64,000 bases of DNA from Mercurialis annua (GCF_937616625.2 NC_065576.1:33692628-33756627), one strand, 5' to 3'; positions 11,521-24,173 are shown, counted from the stretch's first letter. Numbers and translations are program-made. The notes: generated from the letters alone by a model not told the origin.

Positions 11521-14515
11521 TTTGTCCTCGAATTTACATATACTTACTTTTCACTTATAATCCAAACTTCACTTATACTTACTCTCAATTTATGTTTTAT
11601 CTCACTTTATACTTTATCTCCATATATACTTTGCAAAGCATAGCTTTATTTTGTTTGGTATCATCACTTATATCTCTCTTTCTCATTGTTGTAAATATCA
11701 TCTGTTTGAACTTCCGTTCTGCAAACAGATTATACACTTTATATACTCCTCCTGATCCTATAACTTATATAAAATACCTTTTTAATCCTTAGTTTAGCGT
11801 CTTGCAACGCCTCCCAAGGACTAATCTCTATTGTTTCTCTTTCGCCAAATGATCCAAGTAGGTAGGTATAAGTTAGCATCATTTAACTTACTCCAGGGTT
11901 ATCATAAAACTAGGTTACCTTTGCTAGCTTTCGATAACACTACTTTTAATATACCACCTTTGTCGCACATCTTTATTTATTTTATTTTTTCTTTCTTTTG
12001 TTTTCTTTTCAACTATAGTTGTTCATTTATGGCTCATCTGATTATTGAGATGGCTTTTAATATATTTTATGATTACTATTTCATAAACTAACTACTCATC
12101 TTTTAGTTTCCTTACATTTCTATACCTTGTATAGAATGTCCTTTACTTCATCCCCAATTTATAGTAACTTCCTGTTATAGATTGCGTAACTGATCTTCTC
12201 TCTTGCCGAAATGTGGTTATATAGGTGTGGGTGTGGTTATAACCTAACTATCTCACCATAGAACACCTTGTAACTTCCTTTACAATCACTGGAAAACTAT
12301 ACTTCCACTGCTAGTTTTCGGTATTTCCAAGGTTAATTAGACTTCTTAACTTCTTTTCCACATATATAGCCCCCTTATTCACAGCTAACAGTTTTCATAA
12401 CTGTACTATAGTTGTTACTATCGTGTTTAATTAACTAACTATCAACTTTAACTCCATTTTCAAAACATTTCACGTTGAAACAAAATGTTTATTAAATATT
12501 TTCCACTTTTAGTCGGCCATGCTTTATGCATTTCTGATCCGATAGTCAAAATACATGTACACTACATGTATATTCCGTTACCAGTCAGCCTAGACTTCAT
12601 AGTCATAAAGCTCGGTTCTCAGAATTTTTATCTTTTGAAATTACTGTCTCAAGACAGTTTTCAAATTCATTTTTATACATATATGGAGCTTATGTTGACA
12701 ATTCCAAGCTAATTAAAATATACACTTCTTATCGTGATCACCTGCACTTTTGGCTTACTGCCAAAATTCACGCAAGTTTCACAAAGTCACCTCAATCATC
12801 GAGCATCTTGTAATGCTCTGTTCAACGATCGCAACGGTTAAAGCTTAGATAATCGTCTTGGGATTATCATATCCCAATATCAAACCGATCTAACAGTTCG
12901 ATTACTAGTTATTGGGGTTTTACTACACTTTGTTAGTTTCAAGATAACATCTGAAACTTACTCCTTCGGTTCCCTATTTTCATCTCTTTCTTACCTTGAT
13001 AACATTTCCATCTTATGTTAATCCAAGGTTTATTATACTGTTTAAGTATATCGTTTATTCATTAAATAATTAATAATTATTTATTAATGAATACCTTATT
13101 TGACACGACTTCACAAATTCTGTTAGTCGTTAACATAATCAACGACTCTCTTTATTCAAATGAGAACTAGTAGTGTAACTACTTGGCTCTGAGAATTATT
13201 TTCCTTTTCATCATCTTTCTTTTAGTTGATTTGTTGTTGTTTATTGGTTAAGTGCTGAGATTTACTCCTCTCAGACTTATGAGTTTTGGTTCATCTAATC
13301 ACTCGTTTGGATTCAAGAGATATGTCCATTACTGACATATGCTCTGTCTGTAAGACCAATCTCAGATCCATTTAATTAAACACACACGTATGATTTTGTT
13401 CACCGACAGTTACTTGAAGTCATCGTGGTAAGCTTCTATTAACTACTCTTGAACTTTTATTTATTATAAAAGTCCATCACTAGACTTACATCTCAGTCTA
13501 TCTCAGAGTAAGAATGTAAATTTCACTTCCTACTCTTCTCAATCCTTCATAATTTCTGATGTTTCGGAATGAAACATTAGAATCCCGATCTTTATTGTTT
13601 TTTATGAACAATAAAATCATAACATCTTATCTCCACCATCTTTTATCCTATCTTGACATTATTACGGAGTTTGCGTTCAAGTACGCTTACATTTTAAAAC
13701 AAATACAATTTGTTTTGTAAACAAATTGTTTCTCAACAATTTATTTCACAAAAATTTTGTTTTATAAACAAATGGTTTTTCAAATCAATCATTTCAAACA
13801 TATGTGCATATACGCACATATTCACCCACATATGCAAATATATGTGTGTACCAGCTGGATTTTCATTAAATTCATCTCTTCAAAACTGTGAATCTAACAA
13901 TTCACATTTCAAAACTTTTGTACAATTGTGGCTCAGGGTGATGACATCTCTCATCCCCAAAGAGTTGCTATGCAATTCACTTTCTCTTTAATATACTAAT
14001 ATATATGATGCATGTCCTAACCAAAATCATTTTTTTGTATAAGTATATGGAATTCAAGTATTCCTTTTTCTATAGTGATCATTGCAATGCGCATTCATGA
14101 TGCATCTGAGCACAATAATACATTCTTTTAAAACAAAACTGCATACTTACTCTGTAAGCTTCTTTCAAACTACTTCTCCGTAACATTTCAAGTTTCTTAA
14201 TCCTAATACTTTATCCTCACATTAGGATTATTATTTCTTTACATCATTTGGTTGATTATTAGTAGTTATTAATTTTCCATTTAAGGGTGTATGTTTCTTA
14301 ACATCCCTAACTTATCAATTCTCATTTCTCATTTATCTTTTAATATTCACTTTTATGTATATTTCTTTTTGTTTAAGGATATAATTTATAACTATAGTTT
14401 ATGTTTTCCAATTTTAACGCGAATATTGAAAACACATAAACATACTAACTTAAACATCAAACACATAACTAAATATTACCTAACGATGATTGTCGAGACT
14501 GAAATGCCTCACGAA
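11521..14515 (-). mobile_element. Non-coding 3' half of element B internal region
   Basis: About 3 kb of AT-rich sequence between gag and the 3' LTR. Short open frames occur but none shows a recognisable domain. It holds the conserved core at 13936-13968 and the TGAGCACAAT motif at about 14106, both shared with A2 and C. Otherwise I see nothing in it. Confidence 0.7.
13936..13968 (-). other. Conserved core of pol-less elements, copy in B
   Basis: The 33-base stretch starts GGGTGATGACATCTCTCATC and ends AAAGAGTTGC. It recurs at 38401-38433 in A2 and 44868-44900 in C, where flanking sequence is largely unrelated. In all three a second motif (TGAGCACAAT or TTGGCACAAT) follows about 140 bases to the right. 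Confidence 0.75.
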
Positions 14516-15316
14516 TCATCGGGCTTTACCTCTCCCTCTGCGAAATTTCATTTTTCCCTTATCCTTTTCCTCTCGCGGAACAAAATTTGAGTTGTAGTGC
14601 CTCGCGGGTCCAGAATTTCCTACCCTAGGAAATGTAGCATTAGGTTCTTCAGGTTTGGTGTAATGGTACGGCTGGAAGGGTATATCGTTCCTCCTCAACT
14701 TATTCTCTATCTGCTTCGCACGCCCAGCCAGATATGACACATAATCAGACTTTACCGCCGTGAGTTCCTCGAACTCAGGCCCCAAACCTTTGACGTATCT
14801 ACTCGCAACTTCCTCACCATCACGAACTAACTCAGGTACTTCTTCGCATAAACGCATAAACTCAATAGTGTATGCCTCCACATTCAAATCTCCTCTAGTA
14901 TACTTGTCCATATAATCCCTCAGCCTATCTAGACTTTGGTTCTCTTGCATCTCCCACTCGCTCACATATTCCCACGACTGACTCGGCGAGTGTCTTATTT
15001 GCTGTTGAACCCTCCTTAGATGGTCCACCTCAGCTAAGAACTCTTTTACCTTTAATCCCAGATAAGCCGATGTAGCATTCGATTCAGACACAGAGCTATG
15101 GCTATTTCTAGTACTATTTATGTCTTCATTCAAAATTCTCTCTAATTCTTCGACTCCAATAGCATCCTCCCATATGCCCATGTCGCATGCTGATGTTGAG
15201 TCAACAGCCTCTATGGGATCAGATGTATCAGGTATAACAGGAAAACCTGGTACATTAAGTGGATCAGACCCCACATGCGTATGAGCTCTACTTGGCCCAG
15301 ACATACTGAAACACAT
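14516..15316 (-). CDS. gag: Gag-like protein of element B
   Basis: An intact 266-codon frame opens about 0.5 kb inside the primer site on the minus strand. The start is the ATG at 15316, with a second ATG four codons on. The N-terminal third is acidic. Residues about 120-210 (around VEAYTIEFMRLCEEVPELV and the YVKGLGPEFEEL stretch) resemble the C-terminal half of the plant retrotransposon gag domain, which forms the particle that packages element RNA. The tail is rich in Arg and Lys (KMKFRRGRGKAR). No CCHC zinc knuckle follows and the frame ends there, so pol is absent rather than out of frame nearby. Being open in an otherwise worn element, it may be recent or selected. Confidence 0.75.
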   Translation of the reverse strand: MCFSMSGPSRAHTHVGSDPLNVPGFPVIPDTSDPIEAVDSTSACDMGIWEDAIGVEELERILNEDINSTRNSHSSVSESNATSAYLGLKVKEFLAEVDHLRRVQQQIRHSPSQSWEYVSEWEMQENQSLDRLRDYMDKYTRGDLNVEAYTIEFMRLCEEVPELVRDGEEVASRYVKGLGPEFEELTAVKSDYVSYLAGRAKQIENKLRRNDIPFQPYHYTKPEEPNATFPRVGNSGPARHYNSNFVPREEKDKGKMKFRRGRGKAR

Positions 15317-15834
15317 GAAATTTCAGCGTAAGTACCGTATGTAATCGTTGTAGAAAAATCACATTTTCACATAACAAGTATCAACTATTAACTTATATAA
15401 ACAAAACACATAACAATCAAAAATAATTCAGATAAAATCTAACTATTTTCTCGAACAAACATCAGAGGAAACCTTCGCTCTGTCCTGTATTCGAACAGAA
15501 CCATTCTCCTCGAATACTGGTAATCTGTTCTGACCATTCCGCTCCATGATTGTAACGTGTTTCCAACTTAGGAACATCTCACATGTTTCATCATTTGTAA
15601 CGTGTCTCGAACACAAGAACAACTCATGTGTTCTTGATCAAAACATCAATACATACTGGACACATGTATAGTTGTTATCTATAGCTGAATGTATGCAATA
15701 ACTGACAACAGATCAAGACATGACTCGAATCCTATGTTGCTGCAATAGTTTACTTAGGAATCCTTATGACTTCTAGTACCTCTACTTAACTTATATCAGC
15801 AACAATACTTCAGACATTCAAATCCTAAAACATT

Positions 15835-15846
15835 GCTCTGATACCA
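15835..15846 (-). other. Primer binding site of element B
   Basis: GCTCTGATACCA on the plus strand, four bases from the LTR at 15851. tRNA-Met type. Confidence 0.9.
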
Positions 15847-15850
15847 CCTT

Positions 15851-16250
15851 TGTCACGACCTAATTTCCACCCCGAAACTCGAGCTGAGACCGGCGCTAGA
15901 GAATGGGAATGGTTGTTCCGAAAACCGTAGCAAGCCTAAAACCTCTATAAATTTTTCGCAAATATAAATCTAGATCGTACCACGTGAACGACCCGTTTTC
16001 AGAAAAAGCCGTTAAAACATTTTTCCGTTTAACGTGGATTACACGTTCTGAAAATATTCATATAGCGAAATCACGTTTTCAGATATGCTGGTTGAATAAC
16101 CCTAGTTATTCTGACCCACACCAATTTCTAAAAACCGCTGCGGTGGTACAGGGACTTAGCTCACGTGCCTTTCCTCACAGGCCGCCCTGTCTCGAACCAT
16201 GCATCCGAACAATATGTTTAATAAAATATATCGAACACTTTATCTTTCAA
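15851..16250 (-). mobile_element. Truncated 5' LTR of element B
   Basis: It begins TGTCACGACCTA and follows the 8528 LTR up to about 16250. The sequence then switches abruptly to an unrelated LTR (F). Only the last 400 bases (element sense) of the LTR survive, so the promoter of B is lost. Confidence 0.85.
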
Positions 16251-17478
16251 ATTGTTATGGCACAATTTCGCCATTTTTATGCATTATTGTCATATGATGA
16301 AACCAACGATTCTTTAACATTGCTAATATAATACAAACATCCAAAACACCTTAGAATCACTTATGGGCAGCCAATTATGTCTAAGAACAACAATCGAATC
16401 TATCAAAGCATCCATGTGCAATTCAAGTCAATTACTCAACTTACAACTATTAAATAAGCCAACATCAACAAGTAGATCTCTAGCAACCTACATCAGCCCC
16501 AAAAAAGGATTTCCTGCCCTAAGATATCACATCGAAACAGTGAATAACACTTGACAAAAATCATATTAACAACCTAGCATTCAATCCTACCAATTTGCCT
16601 TGCGAATCTAGAGTATAACCAAATCACAACACATAAATGAGACACCTTAACATATAACTCAAATTAAACATATCAAAATCAGTAAATAAATCATAAAACG
16701 ACACAACAATGAATCAAAAGAACGGTAAACACGATTAAGCAGAAGAAACGACACATACCGCGATAAGAACCAAAAATGGAATCATGGAACAAAAAGATAA
16801 GGTTAGGTGAGCTCCTTCAACACCCAAAGTCGCTGGAAAACATGAGTTGAATAAGCACGAATCGAAGCAAATGAAGGAATAACGATTAAATGATAGACAA
16901 GGCGTACGAATCACTTACCGAAACCAAAAGATGTGTGAAAAGAGCAAGGAATGATGTATTATGAGATTCCGGCCGTCCTAGGATTTTGGGTTTTGATAAA
17001 AGAGTGTAAAAATTGATTAGAGTCTAATAAGGGGTCTATTTATAGTCCCCGATACAAATTTACACGACAGGCGCGATGCGAGGCGCGATGGCCCATCGCG
17101 CCTGCCGTCGCGCCTTCACAAAAGGCACAAAAATCCTGGGGCACGTTGCTAGGCGCGATGGCTCCAACGCGCCTCAATTTTTGATCCAACAATCAAATTT
17201 ATCTCGTGCACAGCATATTAAAAAATGAGTCTGATCCGACGGTGTAATTGGGAGATATGGATGTTTTATAAAAACATGTCAGATTCAGAAGGCACACGAA
17301 CACAACATCGATTATAATCCGGATAAACGCTATCGAAAACTCACACGACACACTCGACACATACAAGATACAACTCAAACCCCAATTAAAGTGTCACACT
17401 TGCTAAATCCACCATTAACAATCCGAAACCAAGTCGGAAACACAAAGAAACCATGACGGAAAAACACGGGATATTATA
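16251..17478 (-). mobile_element. LTR fragment of family F
   Basis: The right end (element-strand start) reads TATAATATCCCGTGTTTTTC. It is nearly the same as the start of LTR C, but most of the fragment differs from C. A TATA box (TATAAATAG, minus strand) is at about 17037-17046. Just upstream of it on the element strand is the GCGCGAT palindrome at 17081-17103. The left part is missing at the junction with LTR B. Confidence 0.7.
17081..17103. repeat. GC-rich palindrome of LTR F
   Basis: AGGCGCGATGG and CCATCGCGCCT are perfect 11-base arms around one base. More GGCGCGAT and ATCGCGCC words surround them (17069-17175). Confidence 0.85.
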
Positions 17479-18340
17479 TTTTTTAGCTATTTATTTTGAC
17501 GTTACATTTCATTATATAGAAACTATGTTTACTAGTTATAAGATTAATTTTTTAAGAATTACCACTGACATATACTCATTTGTTACTATATTAGTTGTTT
17601 TCTAATAAGGGGTTACAACTTAGTGGTTATATAATAAGAAATATTTTATAAATTAATAATTTACTGCGTAATGTATATGGAATTTTTCTGTTATATAGCA
17701 AACTTTTATTCAATTCTATCAAAAAAATTAAGTTTACCAAATTTAAAAGATAAAAACAGAATAGTTGAAAGCAATGATTTAAACACTGGATCGACTGATT
17801 CAACCGGGATCCGACCATCTGTCTAGTCCAATTAGCCTCTCTGAACTGGAAATCCGATCGAAATGGATTAGACTGGTCCGAACCGTGAAAACCGGAAATT
17901 GAAAACCCGGTTGAACCGTTTGGTTTTATTAATATTCTTATATTTCAAACAATTGCTCATATTTATTCCACTTCCTTTCTATATTTACTATGTTTGCTTG
18001 CTCTCTAAACAATTACGATTGACTTGCTATAATTTATTCCCCTTTCATAAATAAGAGTAAATCAACAACTATTTTAAAATATATATGGAAAGACAATTGT
18101 TAAAATCAAGAAAATATAATATGTTGACATTTATAAAATAGCTAGGTTGATCACCTTCTAAAATATATTTTAAATCAATGGTTATTTTTCAAAATGAATA
18201 AAGAAAGAAAAAAATCAACTAAATTTATTCAAGTAATGCAATATGTTGTCATATATACTAAAACTGTTATTTTACCTTTTTTATTATTTTTTTTAAAAAA
18301 ACATTCCCAGCTAATTGTTTCCTTTTTTTTATTCTGAAAC
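17479..18340. other. Spacer between LTR F and LTR C
   Basis: AT-rich DNA without a supported gene. The middle (about 17770-17925) is rich in CCGGTT and GAACCG words, of a kind common in plant inverted-repeat elements, but I see no clear ends. The last 310 bases are the second copy of the spacer at 6302-6620. Confidence 0.6.
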
Positions 18341-20766
18341 TGTAATATCCCGTGTTTTTTCGTCATAGTTTCGTTGTGTTTCCGACTTGTTTTAGGATTG
18401 ATATATGTTGGGATTTGCATATGTGGTACCTTGGTTGTGTTGTGTTGAGTGACTTATGTGTACCCCTTGAATCTCTATGTATTTGATGTTAAATTGATTT
18501 ATTTCCGGGTTGTTATTGAAAACATGTTTACATGTTTTTCAAATCTGTCATGCTGTAGTAAAACATCCGTATCTACCAATTGAACTGTCGGATCGGGCTG
18601 CATTTTGGATATGTTGTACCTAAGAGGATTATCTTTCATTCGACCGCTCGGATCGTCGGTTTGACCCTTTTGAGTCAACCAGACCTGTGAACTAGACCTG
18701 CTGGGTAGATCAAGCCGTAGGTCCGGTCCACTTCGTTTTTTGGGTTTCAGTGAGTAAACCGGTTCTGCATAGAATCGGTCAGGTTTGTTTTGGAGGCTTT
18801 AAATAGATTTTTACTCGACCTAAACAGCCTCTATTCAATTTTTAAAACCCTAAACTCATTCTAAACTATTACTAGGCGATTGTCCTCTTATTATTGGTGT
18901 CCATAACATTTGGTAAGTGTTTCTAATCTAGTTTTCATTTATTAATTCATTGGTTCCTTGGTTTTGGTTTCATTAGCTATGGTGTTTGATTGATTGTAGG
19001 CTTGTTCTAATCAATAAATTTCTGGGTTTTCTCCATTTGATCTTTCAAAAGGTTAGTAACTTCTTTTACATTGGTTTTATGATAGGATCTTTGTGTTGTA
19101 TTGATTGAGTGTTATGCTAAATCCTTACTTAGGGTGTTTGGCTTATTATTTTCTATTTTGTTTGCAATATAAAATCTGAAAATTGTTAATTGATATCGTA
19201 TTTGGCTTTTGTATATTGTTTATAACTTGGGTGATTTAGTTGAGTTGATGCATTTGATTTGTTAGTCAACTTATTGGAGTTTTGGACTTATATTTTTGTT
19301 TTTAGCCTTTATTAAAAATCTGGAAATTTTAAAGTAAATGAATCATTGGTTGTTAGATGTTAACAATACATTGGGTGATTTGGAGGAATCGTTTAACTGA
19401 AATAACGTATCATTTGGGTTAAGTTGTGGAATTGAATTCTGTTTGTGAACTATAAACTAAAAGCTGAAAATGTTGTTTAAAGATTAAAACATTGTTAATG
19501 GGAAATTCCTACTTTGGGTGATTGAAGATAATTGGCTAAGGCTCGATTATATGTTAAAGGTGGTTTTAATTGGAATAAATCGTTGTTTAAAGAATACTTA
19601 CATGTGGCTGTAAATTTTTTGAGTATAAAAGATGTTAGTTACCTTAGGTTCTTTGGTAACCATTTGGGTATTCAGTATATAAGCTATGTAAGATATTGTT
19701 TTGATTGTAATGCTTTGCCTAAGCTATTTTAGTTTCAAGTCAATACTTGAAAGATGTTTGAATCTTATGGATTCCATATAAGGTAATATATTTAAGTGTA
19801 CCTTCGGTGCTACTTACCAAGAGTTGGCAAGTTTATTTGACTTTGTTGCTTTCTATGATTTTGGCATTATTAAGTTAGGGTATGAGTTCTTATCTAAATG
19901 ACTTTGGCTTTATTTAAGGAAGGATTTAAACATTGGTTTTACTTTGGTTTATAGTTGGGTCGGGTTAGACTTGTGTCGCCCGACATGTTGTGTTGAGCCA
20001 TACTGCAGTTAAGGCTAACATACCACTTTGGGAAAACTCTTTGGTTTGAAAGAACTATATAAGTATTTAAGAGCTTTGGTTTTGTTTTCAAAGATAAGAA
20101 CTCACCTAAACTTAACTTGTCTAATTTGATATTTGATTTGAACGGATTATTTTGGTTATGCGTGGGTTGTTTATTAATATACTAGTCCTATGTGGTGTCT
20201 AGTAATCTTAGAGTTAGGGGTTGATCCGATTTTAACTTATACAATTGTTTTAGACCCGTCGACTGCTCGTGTTTCGGAGTCTACGCAGGGTTAGTTGTTT
20301 GTCAAGATTCACTTGGATAAGCAAACAGTGAGTTTGTAGTGTTATTTACCGCTTTATTAAGTACCGCAAATATTTTAGTATATAAACTGTTTTCGAACTG
20401 TTTTAAACGATTATGGATCTGGATTGGAACGAGCTACTCGATAGGCTTGTATCAAGACTGTGTGCACCGGTAAGTACTCTGGGATCGGCAGACTAATGTC
20501 TTGCTTACGCTGGTATATGATTAGGGATCTGTTCCCGTTCACTCTAGGTTCGGTATGATACGTCATACTTATGCTGGGATTATTTCAATACTGTTATTAC
20601 CATAATCTTATGTATATTAGTATAAAATGATTTTTTTAAGGGTTTTAAACTTAATAAATGTAAATAGCATTATGAACTCATCTCAGTATATCTGACCCGT
20701 TGTTTTCACAATTTTTCCAGGCTTATGATTTGAGAGTTTTGGTCGATCTCTGATTTTTTGCTTTCA
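18341..20766 (+). mobile_element. LTR of family C, plus orientation, truncated
   Basis: It begins TGTAATATCCCGTG and runs 2.43 kb as the reverse complement of the LTR at 21913-24968. A TATA-like TTTAAATAG is at about 18798. Hairpin 1 (CTCGATA 20437-20443 with TATCAAG 20450-20456, one mismatch) and hairpin 2 (TCAG 20683-20686 with CTGA 20692-20695) are present. The 3' end is lost and no internal region follows; the next bases belong to a C fragment in the other orientation. Confidence 0.85.
20437..20456 (+). other. Conserved LTR hairpin 1, family C plus copy
   Basis: CTCGATA and TATCAAG around GGCTTG give a 7-bp stem with one C-A mismatch. The sister copy on the minus strand has a perfect stem. 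Confidence 0.65.
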
Positions 20767-21896
20767 AAAGCCTGGAAAAATTGGGAAAACAACGGGGTCA
20801 GATATACTGAGATGAGTTCAAAATAAGAGTTCAACGCAACCCAAGTATCAAAAATCAACTCAATCACTCAATTGAGAAAAACGTAAATCACAACAACCAT
20901 TATGTATACACGTAATCCAGCCAACCACAAAATATTAAACATATGATCAACGACGCTTCAAACGTCGACATACCACAACACAGTAAAAAAAATAACAACA
21001 ACAATGTGAAATTCTCAAAACGGTGAATCATCTCATAAATAATATTATTTTTAAAATACATCGTCAACCAAGTCAAACGTAAGATTCTGAATACGAGAAA
21101 TTTGTTTTACTTGCAAAATAACCAAAAAATCACATTTTTTAAGTACTATGACCAGACAGCTCATTCGGCTTTCGCGTCAAAATACAAACCAAATCAAAAA
21201 AATTTGTTAATAAAACTATGAAACCAACGTGCGATCAAACAACATAAAGCTACAAAACATGCTCAAAGATTTAACACAAAAATCCTTTAAAAACCAAACA
21301 AGGCCAACACCTAACGTATCATAGTACGTGCCAACCTATTTAGCACCCAACAACACAGCCAAAACCAAACTGTACTCACAAATAAGGTGAAAGCAATCCA
21401 ATTATAATCAAAATCATCCAAGGCGTAAAAGCCAACAACTAATCACCGAAAGTAAACATCATATGAGGCACAACAGCCAACCGAAAAATCACCCGAAGTA
21501 AACATCATATAAGGTACAACAGCCAACAAAAACACCACCCGAAGTAAATATCATATAAAGCACAACGGTCCACAAAACATCACCCAAAGTATATCTCACA
21601 TATGGCACAACAGCCAACAAAACATCACCCAAAATATATCTCACATATGGAACAACAGCCAACAAATCACCCAATGTATAAGAAATAAATACTCCAAGGT
21701 AAAGCATAAGTAACACATAAGACCGACACTCAACAATCCTATAGGTGAAGGTAGAAAGTTTTGAAAATAAAAGATGACGTTTCAAAAGACAAGACTTGAA
21801 TCCTAATTCCGCAGTAGATCCTATGACAGAACAACATTTAACATCCTTAAAGCAGTAAACACAAAACATGCAAAATGGCCTTGGTTTGAAACCAAA
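20767..21896 (-). mobile_element. Family C scrap and 5' leader, minus strand
   Basis: 20767-20822 is a short inverted piece of LTR C that folds back on 20690-20755. From 20823 to the primer site is about 1.07 kb of AT-rich leader of the minus-strand C element, ending left in a break. It has no gag. A tandem repeat of about 60 bases occupies 21450-21680. Confidence 0.65.
21450..21680. repeat. Tandem repeat of about 60 bases in the C leader
   Basis: About four units contain CACCCGAAGTAAAYATCATAT or CACCCAAARTATATCTCACA followed by ACAACAGCCAACAAAA. The open frame at 21489-21869 (minus strand) reads through it as a repeated hydrophobic peptide. It is probably not a protein gene, since the unit lies in an untranslated leader next to the primer site. 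Confidence 0.75.
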
Positions 21897-21908
21897 GCTT
21901 TGATACCA
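21897..21908 (-). other. Primer binding site of the C element (variant)
   Basis: GCTTTGATACCA on the plus strand, i.e. TGGTATCAAAGC on the element strand: one change from the tRNA-Met site of the other elements. It lies four bases from the LTR edge. Confidence 0.8.
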
Positions 21909-22379
21909 ACTTTATCACGACCCAATTTCAAGGATCGCGACCGGCGCTAGGGTATGGGTATGGTCGTACCAAAACCCGTAGCAAGCCTCGTGGATAACTT
22001 ACAATCAGAATAAACCTGTAAAGAAACAACTGCTCGGGGGCAACCGAGACTCAAACCTAAGTCTAGCCGTTTATATAAAAACATAATCACAGCTTAATTA
22101 TTTGAAACGCTCGACTAAAACCCGATACTTAATAACATGCCTTATATGAATCAAATACGATGTATACATGCCAACATCAATATAGAAATAGTCGGATCGC
22201 TGCGATAAACCAATGTATGAAATAAACATAAACGACTAACTAATTCTACTGCGGTCTAAGAGTAAAATCAGTTGATTAGTTTTATTAAAATAAATGAACC
22301 TCCGAGGGAAAGCAAAAAAATCGGAGATCGACCAACACTCTCAAATCATAAGCTTGGAAAAATTGGGAAAACAACAGGG

Positions 22380-22392
22380 TCAGATATACTGA
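22380..22392 (-). other. Conserved LTR hairpin 2, family C
   Basis: TCAG and CTGA pair across ATATA, next to AACAACAGGG (a one-base variant of AACAACGGGG) on the left and GATGAGTTC on the right. Confidence 0.6.
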
Positions 22393-22619
22393 GATGAGTT
22401 CATAGTGCTATTTACATTTATTAAGTTTAAAACCCTTAAAACAAATCCTTTTATTTTAATATACATAAGATTATGGAAATAACAGTACTAAAATGATCCC
22501 AGCGTAAGTATGACGTATCATACCCAACCCAGAGTGAACGGGAACAGATCCCTAATCATATACCAGCGTAAGCAAGACATTAGTATGCCGATCCCAGAGT
22601 ACTTACCGGTGCACATAGT

Positions 22620-22639
22620 CTCGATACAAGCCTATCGAG
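22620..22639 (-). other. Conserved LTR hairpin 1, family C minus copy
   Basis: CTCGATA (22620-22626) and TATCGAG (22633-22639) form a perfect 7-bp stem around CAAGCC. The stem sequence is unlike that of families A, D and E, yet position and flanks are the same. Confidence 0.75.
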
Positions 22640-23767
22640 TAGCTCGTTCCAATCCAAATCCATAATCGTTTAAAACAGTTCGAAAACAATTTATATACTA
22701 AAATATTTGCGGTACTTAATAAAACGGTAAATAACACTACAAACTCACTGCTTGCTTATCCACGTGAATCTTGGCAAACAGCTAACACTGCGTAAACTCC
22801 AAAGCACGAGCAATCGACGGGTCTAAAACAATTGTATAAGTTAAAATCCGATCAACCCCTAACTCTAAGATTACTAGACACCACATAGGACTAGCATATT
22901 AATAAACAACCCATGCATAACCAAAGTAATTCATTCAAACCCAATATCAAATTAGGCAAGTTAAGTTTAGGTGAGTTCTTATCTTTGAAAACAAAACCAA
23001 AGTTCTTAAATACTTATATAGTTCTTTCAAACCAAAGAGTTTTTCCAAAGTGGTGTGTTAGCCTTAACTGCAGTATGGCTCAACACAACATGTCGGGCGA
23101 CACAAGTCTAACCCGACCCAACTATATACCAAAGTAAAACCAAAGTTTAAATCCATCCCTGAATAAAAGCCAAAGTCATTTAGATAAGAACTCATACCCT
23201 AACTTAATAATGCCAAAATCATATAAAGCAACAAAGTCAAATAAACTTGCCAACTCTTGGTAAATAGCACCCAAGTTACACTTAAATATATTACCTTATA
23301 TGGAATCCATAAGATTCAAACATCTTTCAAGTATCGACTTGAAACTAAAATAGCTTAGGCAAAGCATTACAATCAAAACAATATCTTACATAGCTTATAT
23401 ACTGAATACCCAAATGGTTACCAAAGAACCTAAGGTAACTAACATCTTTTATACTCAAAAAATTTCCAGCCACATGTAAGTATTCTTAAAACAACGATTT
23501 ATTCCAATTAAAACCACCTTTAACATATAATCGAGCCTTAGCCAATTATCTTCAATCACCCAAAGTAGGAATTTCCCATTAACAATGTTTTAATCTTTAA
23601 ACAACATTTTCAGCTTTTAGTTTATAGTTCACAAACATAATTCAATTCCACAACTTAACCCAAATGATACATTATTTCATTTAAGCGATTCCACCAAATC
23701 ACCCAATGTATTGTTAACATCTAACAACCTATGATTCATTTACTTTAAAATTTCCAGATTTTTAATA

Positions 23768-24173
23768 AAGGCTAAAAACAAAAATATAAGTCCAAAACTC
23801 CAATAAGTTGACTAACAAATCAAATGCATCAACTCAACTAAATCACCCAAGTTATAAACAATATACAAAAGCCAAATACGATGTCAATTAACAATTTCCA
23901 AATTTTATATTGCAAACAAAACAGAAAATAATAAGCCAAACACCCTAAGTAAGGATTTAGCATAACACTCAAGGCTAAAAACAAAAATATAAGTCCAAAA
24001 CTCCAATAAGTTGACTAACAAATCAAATGCATCAACTCAACTAAATCACCCAAGTTATAAACAATATACAAAAGCCAAATACGATGTCAATTAACAATTT
24101 CCAAATTTTATATTGCAAACAAAACAGAAAATAATAAGCCAAACACCCTAAGTAAGGATTTAGCATAACACTC
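23768..24173. repeat. Exact 203-base tandem duplication in LTR C
   Basis: 23768-23970 and 23971-24173 appear identical over the whole unit, starting AAGGCTAAAAAC and ending CATAACACTC. The plus-orientation LTR C has only one unit, so the duplication arose after the two copies separated and is recent. Confidence 0.9.

Larger units (their letters stand above)
8528..16250 (-). mobile_element. Element B: gag-only LTR retrotransposon
   Basis: The 3' LTR (8528-11500), polypurine tract, internal region with gag, primer site and the first 400 bases of the 5' LTR follow in order on the minus strand. Both outer ends are damaged: the left LTR lacks its last dozen bases, and the right LTR stops at 16250 where an F-type LTR scrap begins. 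The internal region is only 4.35 kb, with no recognisable protease, reverse transcriptase, RNase H or integrase. This is the layout of a non-autonomous gag-carrying element. Confidence 0.85.

Noticed and set aside
17770..17925. CCGGTT-rich segment as a MITE
   Set aside because: No clear terminal repeats or flanking duplication could be drawn by eye.
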